Origin: an uncultured Muribaculaceae bacterium
GTDB lineage: Bacteria > Bacteroidota > Bacteroidia > Bacteroidales > Muribaculaceae
Direction of reading: 5' to 3'
Length of the DNA: 21,373 nucleotides
Assembly (NCBI GenBank): GCA_910584545.1
Contig: CAJUBC010000041.1
Coordinates: 1-21,373 of the forward strand
Shown: positions 21,335 through 21,373 of the stretch, piece by piece
How positions within the stretch are numbered: the first letter of the stretch is position 1
Layout of the letters: each line of letters opens with the position of its first letter
The notes under the pieces: generated by a model
What the model saw: the letters and a program-made list of their open reading frames with translations, nothing else
Databases searched by the model: none
What the model was told of the DNA's origin: nothing
Translations under genes and position numbers: made by a program

Positions 21335-21373
21335 AAAATGGAATATAGGCTAAGCGGCATCAGTCGCCAAGCC

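Noticed and set aside
1..21373. CRISPR arrays, tRNA or rRNA genes, integrases or transposases
   Set aside because: No regularly spaced repeats, no cloverleaf with CCA-end pattern, no rRNA motifs and no recombinase signatures were seen on either strand.

Overview
The window looks like chromosome from a Bacteroidales bacterium, perhaps a Muribaculaceae-like gut lineage. The evidence is at least five TTTG/N18-20/TAnnTTTG promoters of the Bacteroidota type, AT-rich leaders without Shine-Dalgarno sequences, Bacteroidota protein types (OMP-barrel TonB receptor, LptD-like protein, GldH-like lipoprotein, T9SS-like C-terminal module, six-domain S1), and GC-rich coding DNA. The family-level placement is a guess; the order is well supported.

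Layout: (1) 1-1500, minus strand: a small outer-membrane-type protein and a small lipoprotein. (2) 1613-3611: interleaved divergent promoters, then rpsA with a hairpin at the 5' end of its leader. Its terminator appears to have been invaded by a 38-bp perfect palindrome flanked by a 6-bp duplication. (3) 3701-5688, plus strand: a minimal secreted protein made of little more than a signal peptide and a sorting-domain-like module, then ilvE overlapping an HD-domain hydrolase, ended by a bidirectional terminator. (4) 5760-9829, minus strand: a TonB-dependent-receptor-like outer membrane protein with inverted repeats upstream, and a UPF0371/DUF1846 protein. (5) 9951-13553, plus strand: a SprT-like metalloprotein and a 931-aa LptD-like protein with a TTG start. 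(6) 13647-17694: a compact same-strand cluster of coiled-coil protein, ZapA, RNase Y, RicT/PSP1 and GldH-like lipoprotein, with a possible structured RNA between zapA and rny. (7) 17787-20404: an M24 peptidase and a CCA-adding enzyme. (8) 20415-21373: an orphan HipB-like XRE regulator with a likely autoregulatory palindrome, the decayed 3' end of an upstream minus-strand gene whose terminator survives, and a low-GC (about one third G+C) 94-aa orphan gene with its own strong promoter. The last part looks like a junction with transferred DNA.

Most genes are housekeeping: translation (rpsA, cca), RNA decay (rny, ricT), division (zapA), envelope biogenesis (lptD, outer membrane proteins, gldH) and branched-chain amino acid metabolism (ilvE). 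I see no CRISPR array, rRNA, tRNA, transposase or obvious defence system. The most notable items are the palindrome insertion in the rpsA terminator, the rny-ricT adjacency inside a division/envelope cluster, the possible RNA between zapA and rny, and the scarred right end.
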